A stretch of DNA of 18,015 nucleotides. Source: Treponema sp. (lineage in GTDB: Bacteria; Spirochaetota; Spirochaetia; Treponematales; Breznakiellaceae). Of this stretch, positions 1 to 6,450 are shown piece by piece (positions within the stretch are counted from its first letter, which is position 1; each line of letters opens with the position of its first letter). The stretch covers positions 1-18,015 of the forward strand of contig JAIRUO010000199.1 of assembly GCA_031254385.1 (NCBI GenBank), given 5' to 3'. The notes beneath the pieces are model-generated. The model was given only the letters and a program-made list of their open reading frames with translations, had not been told where the DNA came from and ran no database searches. The position numbers and the translations under genes are program-made.

Positions 1-1034
1 CTGACCATAAAACTCTTGCCCGTACCAACGGGACCTGCAATCAGGTAGCCCATAGGAAGCACTTCAAGCTGGCCGCTTCTAATTGCCTTTGCTGCATTAT
101 GGAATTGTTTTTTTACAAAATTATGGCCTGACACCGCGTCAAGCGTATATACGGTTTCCATAAATTCCAGAAGCCCCCCGGCCTCATTTTCTATCATTTC
201 CTTTTTCTTAAGGCGCAGATAATCCATGGAAAGATAAGTGTCCGCCTCATGGCTTTCGAGCACCAGATGATCCAGGTTCTTGAGATTTAGGCCACTCGTA
301 ACCGCTGCCACGCTATCAGGAGTAATGCCGCGTTCCAGAAGAAGAAGCCCTTCTCTCTGTTTGCTTTTGAGGAAGTTGGCCCGCACTGACTCATCAGGAA
401 ATGGCACGCTTACTTTTATCGTTGAAGGCGAAGCGGTCAGCTTGAGAGATATATCCGCAAGGTTTTCGGTCAGGAGTATGATCGAAATATCCCCATCCGT
501 GAACATGGGGTTATTCGCCCAGCGCTGCATGGTTACCATGCAATAACGATCCGCGTCAGATAGGCGCAGCAGATCGCCACCGGGAATAATGGTCTCCGCA
601 TAGTCTATTATAAACACCATGCGGCAGCGGGTCCTTTTTTCTTTGGGTATCTTCATAAGAAAATATTTTTCCAGATAGGAAAAACTTTTCTCAGGATCCG
701 CAGAAATAAAATCCTCCGTATCCGCATCAGGAAAACGCCGTGACATTAAAGACGTATAATCCTTAAGCATATCCTCGGTACAGAACGTGACCCCTTCTGA
801 ACGGTCGTAGAAAGCGATAATATCCTGATTGCCAAATAGTTCTTCGGCAATATATTTCTGTATCAGGGCAAAAATAAATTCACCGTCCTTGGATTCATGC
901 GGAAGAAAATCCCTGATATTGCCGTGCAAGATATAGAGATTGGCGGTTTTGGAACCGTATTTTATGGCTAATTCCCTGGCCCATTCAGGCAAATGATCCA
1001 GAAAATCCGAATTTTTAGAAACATATTTTGGCAT
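1..1034 (-). CDS. AAA-family ATPase, C-terminal part cut off by window edge
   Basis: An ATPase with an apparently double AAA layout; 344 residues are visible from ATG at 1034 and the gene continues past base 1. Residues about 137-147 (RCRMVFIIDYAE) look like a Walker B strand, 183-192 (ISIILLTENL) like a sensor-1 strand, and 205-225 like the end of an AAA core. No Walker A precedes them, so this first module appears degenerate. A classical Walker A, GPVGTGKS, occurs at residues 334-341, after a linker ending PMGYLIAG, so the active module begins there and is mostly outside the window. No signal peptide or membrane segment is seen, so it is probably cytoplasmic. An AGTAGG about 7 bases before the ATG can serve as ribosome site. 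It starts 21 bases after the preceding lipoprotein gene and is probably the last visible member of that operon. The substrate is unknown. ATPase identity is firm; the family name is not. Confidence 0.8.
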   Translation of the reverse strand, partial: MPKYVSKNSDFLDHLPEWARELAIKYGSKTANLYILHGNIRDFLPHESKDGEFIFALIQKYIAEELFGNQDIIAFYDRSEGVTFCTEDMLKDYTSLMSRRFPDADTEDFISADPEKSFSYLEKYFLMKIPKEKRTRCRMVFIIDYAETIIPGGDLLRLSDADRYCMVTMQRWANNPMFTDGDISIILLTENLADISLKLTASPSTIKVSVPFPDESVRANFLKSKQREGLLLLERGITPDSVAAVTSGLNLKNLDHLVLESHEADTYLSMDYLRLKKKEMIENEAGGLLEFMETVYTLDAVSGHNFVKKQFHNAAKAIRSGQLEVLPMGYLIAGPVGTGKSFMV

Positions 1035-1055
1035 ACAACAACCTACTAAAAAAAA

Positions 1056-2393
1056 TTATTTTAGGCATACAAACTCCAATAAGTTTAAACTGCCGCTGCT
1101 AACCATTACATTACTACGTCTTTCGCTATAAATCAAACCGCTTCTTCCGTAATAACGTACCGTTACCGTGTATACTCCAGGAATAAGATTAATCCCCCCA
1201 GCATACGCATAACCGGGAAAATACCGTGATACACGGGTATCCGCCTGTTCGCTTAAATCTGCTGCAACCCTTCCTATAAGACCCAGGAGAAAACCCCAGT
1301 CTTCGTTGCTTTCCGAAACTCTCGAAGAAACGGCGGCCCCGGTAACGGATTTGGCAATGGTACGCGCAACAGTTTTCAATATTATAAGCGAATAATTCGC
1401 CTTGAACGTTTCCCTGACTACCCTGCTCATATTCTCCAATAATTCCAGACGGAAACTCTGACCATCATCCAGAATAACTTCGATCGATTGAACAGCCGAG
1501 GGCCTGTCTATCATCTGGGGCAGTGCAAGACGGGCCCAGTTATTCGGGTACGGCAAAGGAAGAGGTATCATCGCGTTTACTTCTACCTTAACCGGAGATA
1601 AGCCGGCAAATCCAATTACATTAAGCCTTGCAAATCCTTGAGGTATGGAAAGTTCAGCCTCTAGAGAGGAGGGAGGAGCATGGTTATAAACCGCCGGAGC
1701 AAGCTGATAGGCCTGGTATAGCTCTTCAAGACTAATTCTGGCGCTGTCATAATTGCCGATACCACGAAAGAAAAGCATTCCTAAATATTGCGCCAGCGCA
1801 GAATTGGAAAACCTTACCGCCTCCACCGCATACTCTGGATTGCTTAAGTCCGCGTTGGAACTGATTATCTTTTCGCTGGCCCTTTCGTACTTTCCAGACA
1901 AATACCTTAGTTTTTCATTTACCCGCCGAATTTCTACAAGTGCCCCTTCCATATCGTTGCGGTGATAGTAATTTAGTGCATTAAATACGTTAATATACAA
2001 ATCCTCATAATCTTCGCCAGAATAATCCTTGGCATTGTCATTCGCAATGTAAGAACCTATTTCCTGGCTTATGCTTCTGGTAAAGGCGGCTTCTATAAGG
2101 CGCTCGGCTTCTTGAAGATCACGTGATGATTCCTCCCAGTATTCCGCATAATGCCTTATCATGCCTCTGTCAAGGTAATAAAGAATGGCGTTTTTATTTG
2201 TGTAAACCGAATTCCGGACACCGCTCTTTTCCATTGCGCGAAGGGCCGCATCATAAGAAGCTGCGCTGACCTCTGCGTCAATTTCCCTGTATGCGTTTGG
2301 ACTGCCAGCGCATGAAAAAAGAAGGAAAAATAATGGCAAAGCCAATGCCTCAAAAAACGGCGCGATTCTCAATGTCCCTCCCTGTGCGCTCAT
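1056..2393 (-). CDS. COG3014-type helical-repeat lipoprotein
   Basis: A predicted exported lipoprotein of unknown biochemical role. A hydrophobic N-terminus ends in LLFSC, giving lipidation at Cys28. Residues about 35-190 are alpha-helical and TPR-like, with the patterns YLDRGMIRHYAEYWEESSRDL and LNYYHRNDMEGALVEIRR that I associate with COG3014. The C-terminal half contains GLSPVKVEVNAMIPLP and ADTRVSRYFPGYAYAG, also typical of that family, and ends in a beta-rich segment (VYTVTVRYYGRSGLIYSER). It starts only 7 bases after the LpoB-like gene, and this pairing recurs in many bacteria (recalled, not searched). The listed ATG at 2393 lacks a good ribosome site. A TTG at 2372 sits behind GGAGGG and gives a compact 21-residue signal sequence, so it may be the true start. 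Role in envelope or peptidoglycan maintenance is inferred from neighbours only. Confidence 0.8.
   Translation of the reverse strand: MSAQGGTLRIAPFFEALALPLFFLLFSCAGSPNAYREIDAEVSAASYDAALRAMEKSGVRNSVYTNKNAILYYLDRGMIRHYAEYWEESSRDLQEAERLIEAAFTRSISQEIGSYIANDNAKDYSGEDYEDLYINVFNALNYYHRNDMEGALVEIRRVNEKLRYLSGKYERASEKIISSNADLSNPEYAVEAVRFSNSALAQYLGMLFFRGIGNYDSARISLEELYQAYQLAPAVYNHAPPSSLEAELSIPQGFARLNVIGFAGLSPVKVEVNAMIPLPLPYPNNWARLALPQMIDRPSAVQSIEVILDDGQSFRLELLENMSRVVRETFKANYSLIILKTVARTIAKSVTGAAVSSRVSESNEDWGFLLGLIGRVAADLSEQADTRVSRYFPGYAYAGGINLIPGVYTVTVRYYGRSGLIYSERRSNVMVSSGSLNLLEFVCLK
2376..2381 (-). promoter_or_regulatory. Shine-Dalgarno favouring an internal TTG start
   Basis: On the minus strand GGAGGG lies three bases before a TTG codon (2372-2370) inside the annotated COG3014-type gene. 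The first in-frame ATG at 2393 has only AAGA nearby. Initiation at TTG would give a protein beginning M-R-I-A-P-F-F and a normal-length lipoprotein signal. The spacing is a little short, so this remains a candidate. Confidence 0.45.
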
Positions 2394-2400
2394 TCTTATG

Positions 2401-3021
2401 CTAAAAACGGATAGAGCGCTGTTGTATTTCCTTCTTTATTTCGTCATTCAGGCCCCTCCACAACACCTCATTGGTCTCTATATTGGTCAGTTCGGCATTC
2501 ACAAAATATGAGCGGATCGTCTTGTTGCCTGCCCGTTCAACTATTGATCTTACCGTACCTGTTAAAAGGAGAACCGCTCCAGTCTCGTAACCCAGGGATG
2601 AAGCTGTAGCTTCGCTTGCATTAACCTGCTGATCCTGCCGTTCATCACGAATTTCCTGCCGTGCATCTCCTCCTACAACAATAGTCATTCTTCTGGAATT
2701 TATTATTGCGCTTTCCATGATCATGGAAATAAGGCCAGTATCAATATGCTCACTGGTGATATTTCTGAAAGTGCCTACCATACAGGCGGGGAGCCTTCCT
2801 CCGTTCCGGTCAGAATACTGCTGAATAAACAGCGCAACCTGCGGGGAACTAAGACAATCCCTTATCAGGCTATTGCAGACTATACGCACATCAGTATCAT
2901 TCCAATAGCCATCAAGATCAGTTTGCGTGAGTGAACTTATTCTGCTTACTTGAGGCGTAGAATCACATGCGGAAAACAGGAAAATAACCGCTATAGTTAA
3001 AGCAACCACAGGTTTTTTCAT
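2401..3021 (-). CDS. LpoB-like penicillin-binding-protein activator lipoprotein
   Basis: A 206-residue lipoprotein of the LpoB/COG3417 type. In enterobacteria LpoB is an outer-membrane lipoprotein that stimulates the peptidoglycan synthase PBP1b. The signal sequence ends LFSAC with lipid attachment at Cys19. Family features in order are WNDTD at 40-44, VGTFRNITSEHIDT at 82-95, a turn with NSRRMTIVV at 108-116, GYETGAVLLLTGTV at 144-157, and LWRG plus EIKKEI at 187-199. The linker between Cys19 and the domain is very short, whereas enterobacterial LpoB has a long flexible one, so reaching a PBP from the outer membrane is doubtful. The residue after Cys is Asp, an inner-membrane retention signal in E. 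coli. No Shine-Dalgarno is well placed: a GGGGGA lies 19 bases upstream. It follows the LPP20 gene by 64 bases and precedes the COG3014 gene by 7. Domain family is confident; partner PBP is unknown. Confidence 0.85.
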   Translation of the reverse strand: MKKPVVALTIAVIFLFSACDSTPQVSRISSLTQTDLDGYWNDTDVRIVCNSLIRDCLSSPQVALFIQQYSDRNGGRLPACMVGTFRNITSEHIDTGLISMIMESAIINSRRMTIVVGGDARQEIRDERQDQQVNASEATASSLGYETGAVLLLTGTVRSIVERAGNKTIRSYFVNAELTNIETNEVLWRGLNDEIKKEIQQRSIRF

Positions 3022-3085
3022 AGATTTATTTTATTATATGTCCCCCTGTAAAACAAGTAGGCAAAAGGCATTGTTATACCGCCTG

Positions 3086-4282
3086 TCAATCCTTTTGCAG
3101 CAGTTTAGAGAGAAAATTCGACAATAAATCTTTATATTCTTCGCTAATTCCCCGCTCCGCAGCGGTATAAGCGCGGTTTACGGCTTCTGCGTAAGTAATG
3201 TGCCCTTCTCGTGTATTAAAACTGTAGGGCAGCAATATGAGTCCCAGGTTGGAATCGGTAAGTATCGCGCTCAATTCCATTCGCGTCCATTTATTTGTAT
3301 TGTTGGGATATTCCACTTCAGTGGTGGTTACATCAACTTCTAGCACATAGCGCGAAGCGGTTCCGCCGCTTCTGAACCCTAAAGCGGAAAGAGATCCGGC
3401 AAACGCGTTCTGGATTCTTCCGGATCTGTCGTTTGTAACCGTTACGCGTATAGGAATTGCCCTTGCAATATTCTGCGCCTCAAGCCGGTAAGTGTCGCCC
3501 ATTGGAAGCTCTCCGGAGAACGGGACGCCTATTAACTGCAATAGATTCCCGTAGGAAATATTTATATCAGCCACTGTTGCCGCAAACTGGTAGCGGGAAA
3601 ACCCTTCCAGGGTATTTTTTTCTTCCTGGCTCATGGCAAGAAGATTGCCAATCATGTTCTGGTTGGCCTTGATCATTTCGGTGTACACTTGGGCGGTTCT
3701 TGTTTTTTCCATGGCAACCACGGCATAGTAAGTACTTCTTGAATCAAACCAGACTTCCTTTGTTTCTGCGCCTACCAGAGTACCCATTGCGGTTGATAAT
3801 TTTATGGTGTTGTCCATTTCAGTTGTGTCAGTCCATCCTGAGCTGACTCCGTTTCTGACAGCTTCCCAATAGGTATTGGTTATCGTCATATCAGCCTGTA
3901 TGGATTGGCCAAAAATCGCGGCAAGATTGGCAAGGTCGTTTCTTTCCGCCATTGCACGATCGGAGGCATATCCCACCGCAGCGACATATTGCGCCCTGGT
4001 GAATACCGAATCGACAGAATCAACCCAGGCTGGCTGGGTTCTGCTGGTATTGGTAGGAACAGCCGACTGCTGTGTAGAACCGCTCTGACCGGCTGCAGAC
4101 TGCTGTTGTGAAGGAGCAACCTGAGTTGGCTGTCCTCCATCCATCCTGTTTAATGCCGCTTGTGCGGCAGCTATTGCATCGGCAGCGGAAGCGCCGGAAT
4201 TGGTGCTTGACGCGGGTTCACTTCCACAGGCGGAAAACATAAGAAAACTTAAGAAAACACCAAAAAGAAAAAACTTGCGCAT
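3086..4282 (-). CDS. LPP20-family lipoprotein, large form
   Basis: A 398-residue predicted lipoprotein; signal sequence with lipobox FSAC and lipidation at Cys19. Residues about 21-83 form a low-complexity Ala/Gln/Ser/Thr-rich tether. The LPP20 domain begins at PAWVDSVDSVF (84-94) and carries the characteristic AAVGYASDRAMAERNDLANLAAIFGQ (two stretches, 101-112 and 113-126) that ends in an Ala-rich helix. A further C-terminal region of about 230 residues contains a second alpha/beta part with LEVDVTTTEVEY, similar in style to the LpoB-like fold. LPP20 proteins are found in outer membranes of many bacteria; one relative, FlgP, acts at the flagellum in vibrios and campylobacters. No such link is shown here. 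Start supported by GAAGGG eight bases before ATG. It lies 19 bases downstream of the next LPP20-like gene. Confidence 0.8.
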   Translation of the reverse strand: MRKFFLFGVFLSFLMFSACGSEPASSTNSGASAADAIAAAQAALNRMDGGQPTQVAPSQQQSAAGQSGSTQQSAVPTNTSRTQPAWVDSVDSVFTRAQYVAAVGYASDRAMAERNDLANLAAIFGQSIQADMTITNTYWEAVRNGVSSGWTDTTEMDNTIKLSTAMGTLVGAETKEVWFDSRSTYYAVVAMEKTRTAQVYTEMIKANQNMIGNLLAMSQEEKNTLEGFSRYQFAATVADINISYGNLLQLIGVPFSGELPMGDTYRLEAQNIARAIPIRVTVTNDRSGRIQNAFAGSLSALGFRSGGTASRYVLEVDVTTTEVEYPNNTNKWTRMELSAILTDSNLGLILLPYSFNTREGHITYAEAVNRAYTAAERGISEEYKDLLSNFLSKLLQKD

Positions 4283-4301
4283 AACGTCAACCCTTCGATA
4301 C

Positions 4302-5099
4302 TTAAAATTTTGGGGCTATTACCAATGTCGAAACTGCCTTTGTCTGGGGATCTATCCACATATCCAGCGCATAAAGGCCAGTCAATGTGCCATAAGAGTA
4401 AGTAACATTATTGCTGGAAGTCATGTATCCAAATAAACTGGTATCCTGGTAATACAAGTCGCTGCTTTGGGCAGTAGTATTTATATTTCGGATAATAGCA
4501 AAAATCGCATTATTATATGAATTGGTACAGGTATCGGCCATAGAAGAGTAGCGGCCGGAATAGCCGACTCCTACTTCATAGCCCCCGATTTCAAGAGGCG
4601 GATTATCCACCCAATCGGGTTTCCCATCACTGTCATAGACAGGACTATAGCTTACCGGATAAGCCAAAGTCGCCGGATAAGTGGTCCTGATAAAAAAAGC
4701 ATTTTCTGTTTCCAGCGTGTCTGTAGCGGTATTAAATTGAAGGGCATCAATATACTGCGCTGGCCCTCCTCTGTCATAATACAGGGCCGTAAATGTATTT
4801 TGCGCGTAATCAAACAACCCGGAGCCGATATTGAGTTGCACAGCATATTCGCCTGTAACATTATAAAAAATAGCGACCCTTCGCGCCGCGTCTTCCAGTG
4901 CAAGCCGTAATGTTTCTTTGGGGTTTGATCTTCTTCCCGCAACGCCAATAAAGACAAGCCCATTTACATTATGCGAAGAAAGAAAAAAAGATGATGCGGT
5001 ATTAGTGGTAACAGTTTCATGACTTGCGGGTTCGCCTGCACAAGCCGCACTGAACAGCAAAAGAGAGGCCAAAATTACGAAGCCAATTTTTCTTAACAT
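4302..5099 (-). CDS. Lipoprotein with divergent LPP20-like repeats
   Basis: A 265-residue predicted lipoprotein; hydrophobic signal ending LLFSAAC with lipidation at Cys20. Two segments resemble the LPP20 motif: GLVFIGVAGRR followed by a helix (LRLALEDAARRVAIFY, 64-79), and PDWVDNPP at 161-168 followed by GYEVGVGYSGRYSSMADT at 173-190 and another helix with SYNNAIFAIIR. This suggests an internal duplication of the LPP20 beta-alpha unit, but the second copy has lost the usual Ala/Arg pattern. It sits just downstream of the terminator at 5129-5161 and has only a weak GAAG ribosome site. No separate promoter was seen, so it may depend on readthrough from the gene before it. The ten bases AGTATCGAAG precede both this ATG and that of the next gene. 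Function unknown; the lipoprotein call is firm, family placement is moderate. Confidence 0.7.
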   Translation of the reverse strand: MLRKIGFVILASLLLFSAACAGEPASHETVTTNTASSFFLSSHNVNGLVFIGVAGRRSNPKETLRLALEDAARRVAIFYNVTGEYAVQLNIGSGLFDYAQNTFTALYYDRGGPAQYIDALQFNTATDTLETENAFFIRTTYPATLAYPVSYSPVYDSDGKPDWVDNPPLEIGGYEVGVGYSGRYSSMADTCTNSYNNAIFAIIRNINTTAQSSDLYYQDTSLFGYMTSSNNVTYSYGTLTGLYALDMWIDPQTKAVSTLVIAPKF

Positions 5100-5128
5100 T
5101 GCAACTTCGATACTGGAGCTATCAGAGT

Positions 5129-5161
5129 AAAAAACTAACCACGGAGCTATACTCCGCGGTT
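5129..5161 (-). terminator. Intrinsic terminator after the small LPP20 gene
   Basis: Read on the minus strand, a 10-bp stem AACCGCGGAG / CTCCGTGGTT with a 5-base TATAG loop and one G-U pair is followed after two bases by six U residues. It begins 16 bases after the stop codon of the small LPP20 gene and ends 29 bases before the next start codon, which is read in the same direction. This is a good rho-independent terminator and probably lowers, rather than abolishes, transcription of the downstream lipoprotein genes. Confidence 0.85.
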
Positions 5162-5177
5162 AATCATTCTACCGGAT

Positions 5178-5732
5178 TTAGTCGACAACCCGATATGATG
5201 TACCGGAATTGGAAAGCTGGTAATCCAGCATCTGCAGGGCCTGCTGCGCCTTGAACTCGGCAAAAGCCGCTTCTTGGTTTCCCAGTATGCTGGCTACCAT
5301 ATTCCTGGCATCGGACTTACTGAGTTCAAGCCTGATATAGTATGTGCCATCCGGGGCTTGCCAACGTTGAACGGTCCGTGCACCAGAAACATTCATGTTG
5401 GTAATTTGCCGACTGACATTTTCCTGCAAAGAGGTATTAGCCTGATTATTTACATTTCCCGCATCAAGGTTATAGTCCACGAACATAGCCTGAACCAAGG
5501 TATTAAGCTGGCGGGCAATAGCAACCCTTGCACGGGCCTCCGCGGTAGTCATAGACATAGAGGGGGACGACTGTTTAGCCATTCCGTCACCCCACAGAAC
5601 ATCCTCTGGCGGGGTTACATCATTCCACCAAGGCGGTACGTTGGTCGCGCTATCAACGGGAGGCTTCGAAGCGCATCCCAAAGCCATAAAGACCAAAGCC
5701 AGAACCAAAAGAATCGAAAAAGCTTTTTTCAT
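5178..5732 (-). CDS. Small LPP20-family lipoprotein
   Basis: A 184-residue predicted lipoprotein; signal sequence MKKAFSILLVLALVFMALGC with lipidation at Cys20. The LPP20 unit spans about 33-85: PPWWNDVTPPEDVLWGDGMA, then a helix rich in Ala and Arg (TTAEARARVAIARQLNTLV, 62-80). A beta strand TYYIRLELSKSDA at 130-142 and a C-terminal helix follow. The reading frame extends upstream to 5792, but the start at 5732 is chosen because GGAG lies eight bases before it, the lipoprotein signal starts there, and a promoter at 5796-5824 would begin transcription at about 5789, making the upstream ATG unusable. It is the first gene of the lipoprotein cluster and the one expected to be most strongly expressed, since a terminator follows it. 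Likely an envelope structural protein; exact role unknown. Confidence 0.85.
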   Translation of the reverse strand: MKKAFSILLVLALVFMALGCASKPPVDSATNVPPWWNDVTPPEDVLWGDGMAKQSSPSMSMTTAEARARVAIARQLNTLVQAMFVDYNLDAGNVNNQANTSLQENVSRQITNMNVSGARTVQRWQAPDGTYYIRLELSKSDARNMVASILGNQEAAFAEFKAQQALQMLDYQLSNSGTSYRVVD

Positions 5733-5795
5733 ACAAATTTCTCCTATATTTATCATAAAAGGCAATTTTTCAAGGACATACGCCCTTAACATTGT

Positions 5796-5824
5796 AATAT
5801 ATCACAAACAGTGTTGGTTTTCAA
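5796..5824 (-). promoter_or_regulatory. Sigma70-type promoter for the lipoprotein cluster
   Basis: On the minus strand TTGAAA (5824-5819), a 17-base spacer and TATATT (5801-5796) form a near-consensus promoter; TG just before the -10 adds an extended element. Predicted start of transcription is near 5789, giving a leader of about 57 bases before the ATG at 5732. Judged by eye only. Confidence 0.65.
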
Positions 5825-5860
5825 GGTAACTTTTGGGAGCATTTATAATAGCGGTTTAAA

Positions 5861-6448
5861 TTATTGAAAAACTGCCCTTAAATCGATCACGCAGCCTTCT
5901 AACACGGAAACCGGGACTTTCTCCGGTTCTTCATACCCAGAGGTAAAATAGCCGCTGTCTTTTAGAACAAATACCTGCACAGCTTTTGTTTCCGGGTCTA
6001 CAATCCAGTATTCTCGGACTTTGGCTTTTTGATATTTCTGCAGTTTGTAAACACAGTCATAAGTGGCTGTCGAAGGAGAAAGAATCTCAATTACCAGGTC
6101 AGGCGGGCCGTTGCAGCCTTTGGCATCCCGTTTCTTCGGATCGCAAACTACTACAATATCTGGCTCAAACACCGTATCATCCTTACTTTCTTTCTCTGGA
6201 AAGAGACGGACAGAATACGGTGCAGCAAAAACTTTACAGGGTTTCCCCTCCAAAAACCTTCTGATCTGAAAGGACAGCTCCATACTAACTTGCTGATGCT
6301 TACTGGTCGGAGGCGCCATCATCATAACTTTCCCGTCATGCAGTTCCGCCCGGAAACTCTCATCCCATTTGAGGTAATCCGCATAAGTATAATATTCTCT
6401 CTCTCTCTCTTTTACTTGTGGTAAGGCCATAATAAAAGTATACTTCAT
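5861..6448 (-). CDS. Uma2-family (DUF820) PD-(D/E)XK nuclease-like protein
   Basis: A 195-residue protein of the Uma2 family, which adopts a restriction-endonuclease fold; members are often present in many copies and their physiological role is not established. Family features: ELHDGKVMMMAPPTSKHQ at 35-51, EPDIVVV at 95-101, PPDLVIEILSPST at 115-127, then D131 and K135 in a YKLQKY segment, and VREYWIVDP at 144-152. The candidate active-site residues Asp97, Glu121 and nearby Lys are present, so it looks intact. Start at 6448 is chosen because AAAGGA lies seven bases upstream (inside the beginning of uvrB); the alternative Met7 at 6430 has no ribosome site. A (CT)7 tract encodes residues 13-18. 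It is divergent from uvrB and 128 bases upstream of the small LPP20 gene, with no clear terminator between. Confidence 0.88.
   Translation of the reverse strand: MKYTFIMALPQVKEREREYYTYADYLKWDESFRAELHDGKVMMMAPPTSKHQQVSMELSFQIRRFLEGKPCKVFAAPYSVRLFPEKESKDDTVFEPDIVVVCDPKKRDAKGCNGPPDLVIEILSPSTATYDCVYKLQKYQKAKVREYWIVDPETKAVQVFVLKDSGYFTSGYEEPEKVPVSVLEGCVIDLRAVFQ
6397..6410. repeat. (CT)7 dinucleotide tract in the Uma2 gene
   Basis: Seven perfect CT units on the plus strand, read as (AG)7 in the Uma2 coding strand and encoding part of a Lys-Glu-Arg-Glu-Arg-Glu run at residues 13-18. A gain or loss of one unit would shift the frame close to the N-terminus. The tract is also in the probable 5' upstream region of uvrB. 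Confidence 0.95.
6416..6444 (+). promoter_or_regulatory. Candidate promoter giving a leaderless uvrB transcript
   Basis: TTGTGG (6416-6421), a 17-base spacer and TATACT (6439-6444) precede uvrB. Standard geometry puts +1 at 6451, the A of the uvrB ATG. This agrees with the absence of any Shine-Dalgarno before that ATG. The -35 matches consensus at only three positions, so support is moderate. A perfect TATAAT at 6388-6393 lies further upstream but has no matching -35 at normal spacing. Confidence 0.45.
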
Positions 6449-6450
6449 TA

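Noticed and set aside
280..546. Plus-strand open frame of 88 codons in the left region
   Set aside because: It is antisense to the AAA ATPase, whose Walker motifs confirm the minus-strand reading.
1048..1055. Eight-T run after the COG3014 gene as an intrinsic terminator
   Set aside because: No stable stem precedes the T run, and the ATPase begins only 21 bases after the stop codon.
3033..3038. TATAAT on the minus strand just before the LpoB-like gene
   Set aside because: No -35 at an acceptable distance was found and the region is simply AT-rich; not called as a promoter.
5733..5792. Upstream extension of the small LPP20 gene to ATG at 5792
   Set aside because: It would put 20 extra residues before the lipoprotein signal and its start lies above the predicted transcription start; the ATG at 5732 has a good ribosome site.
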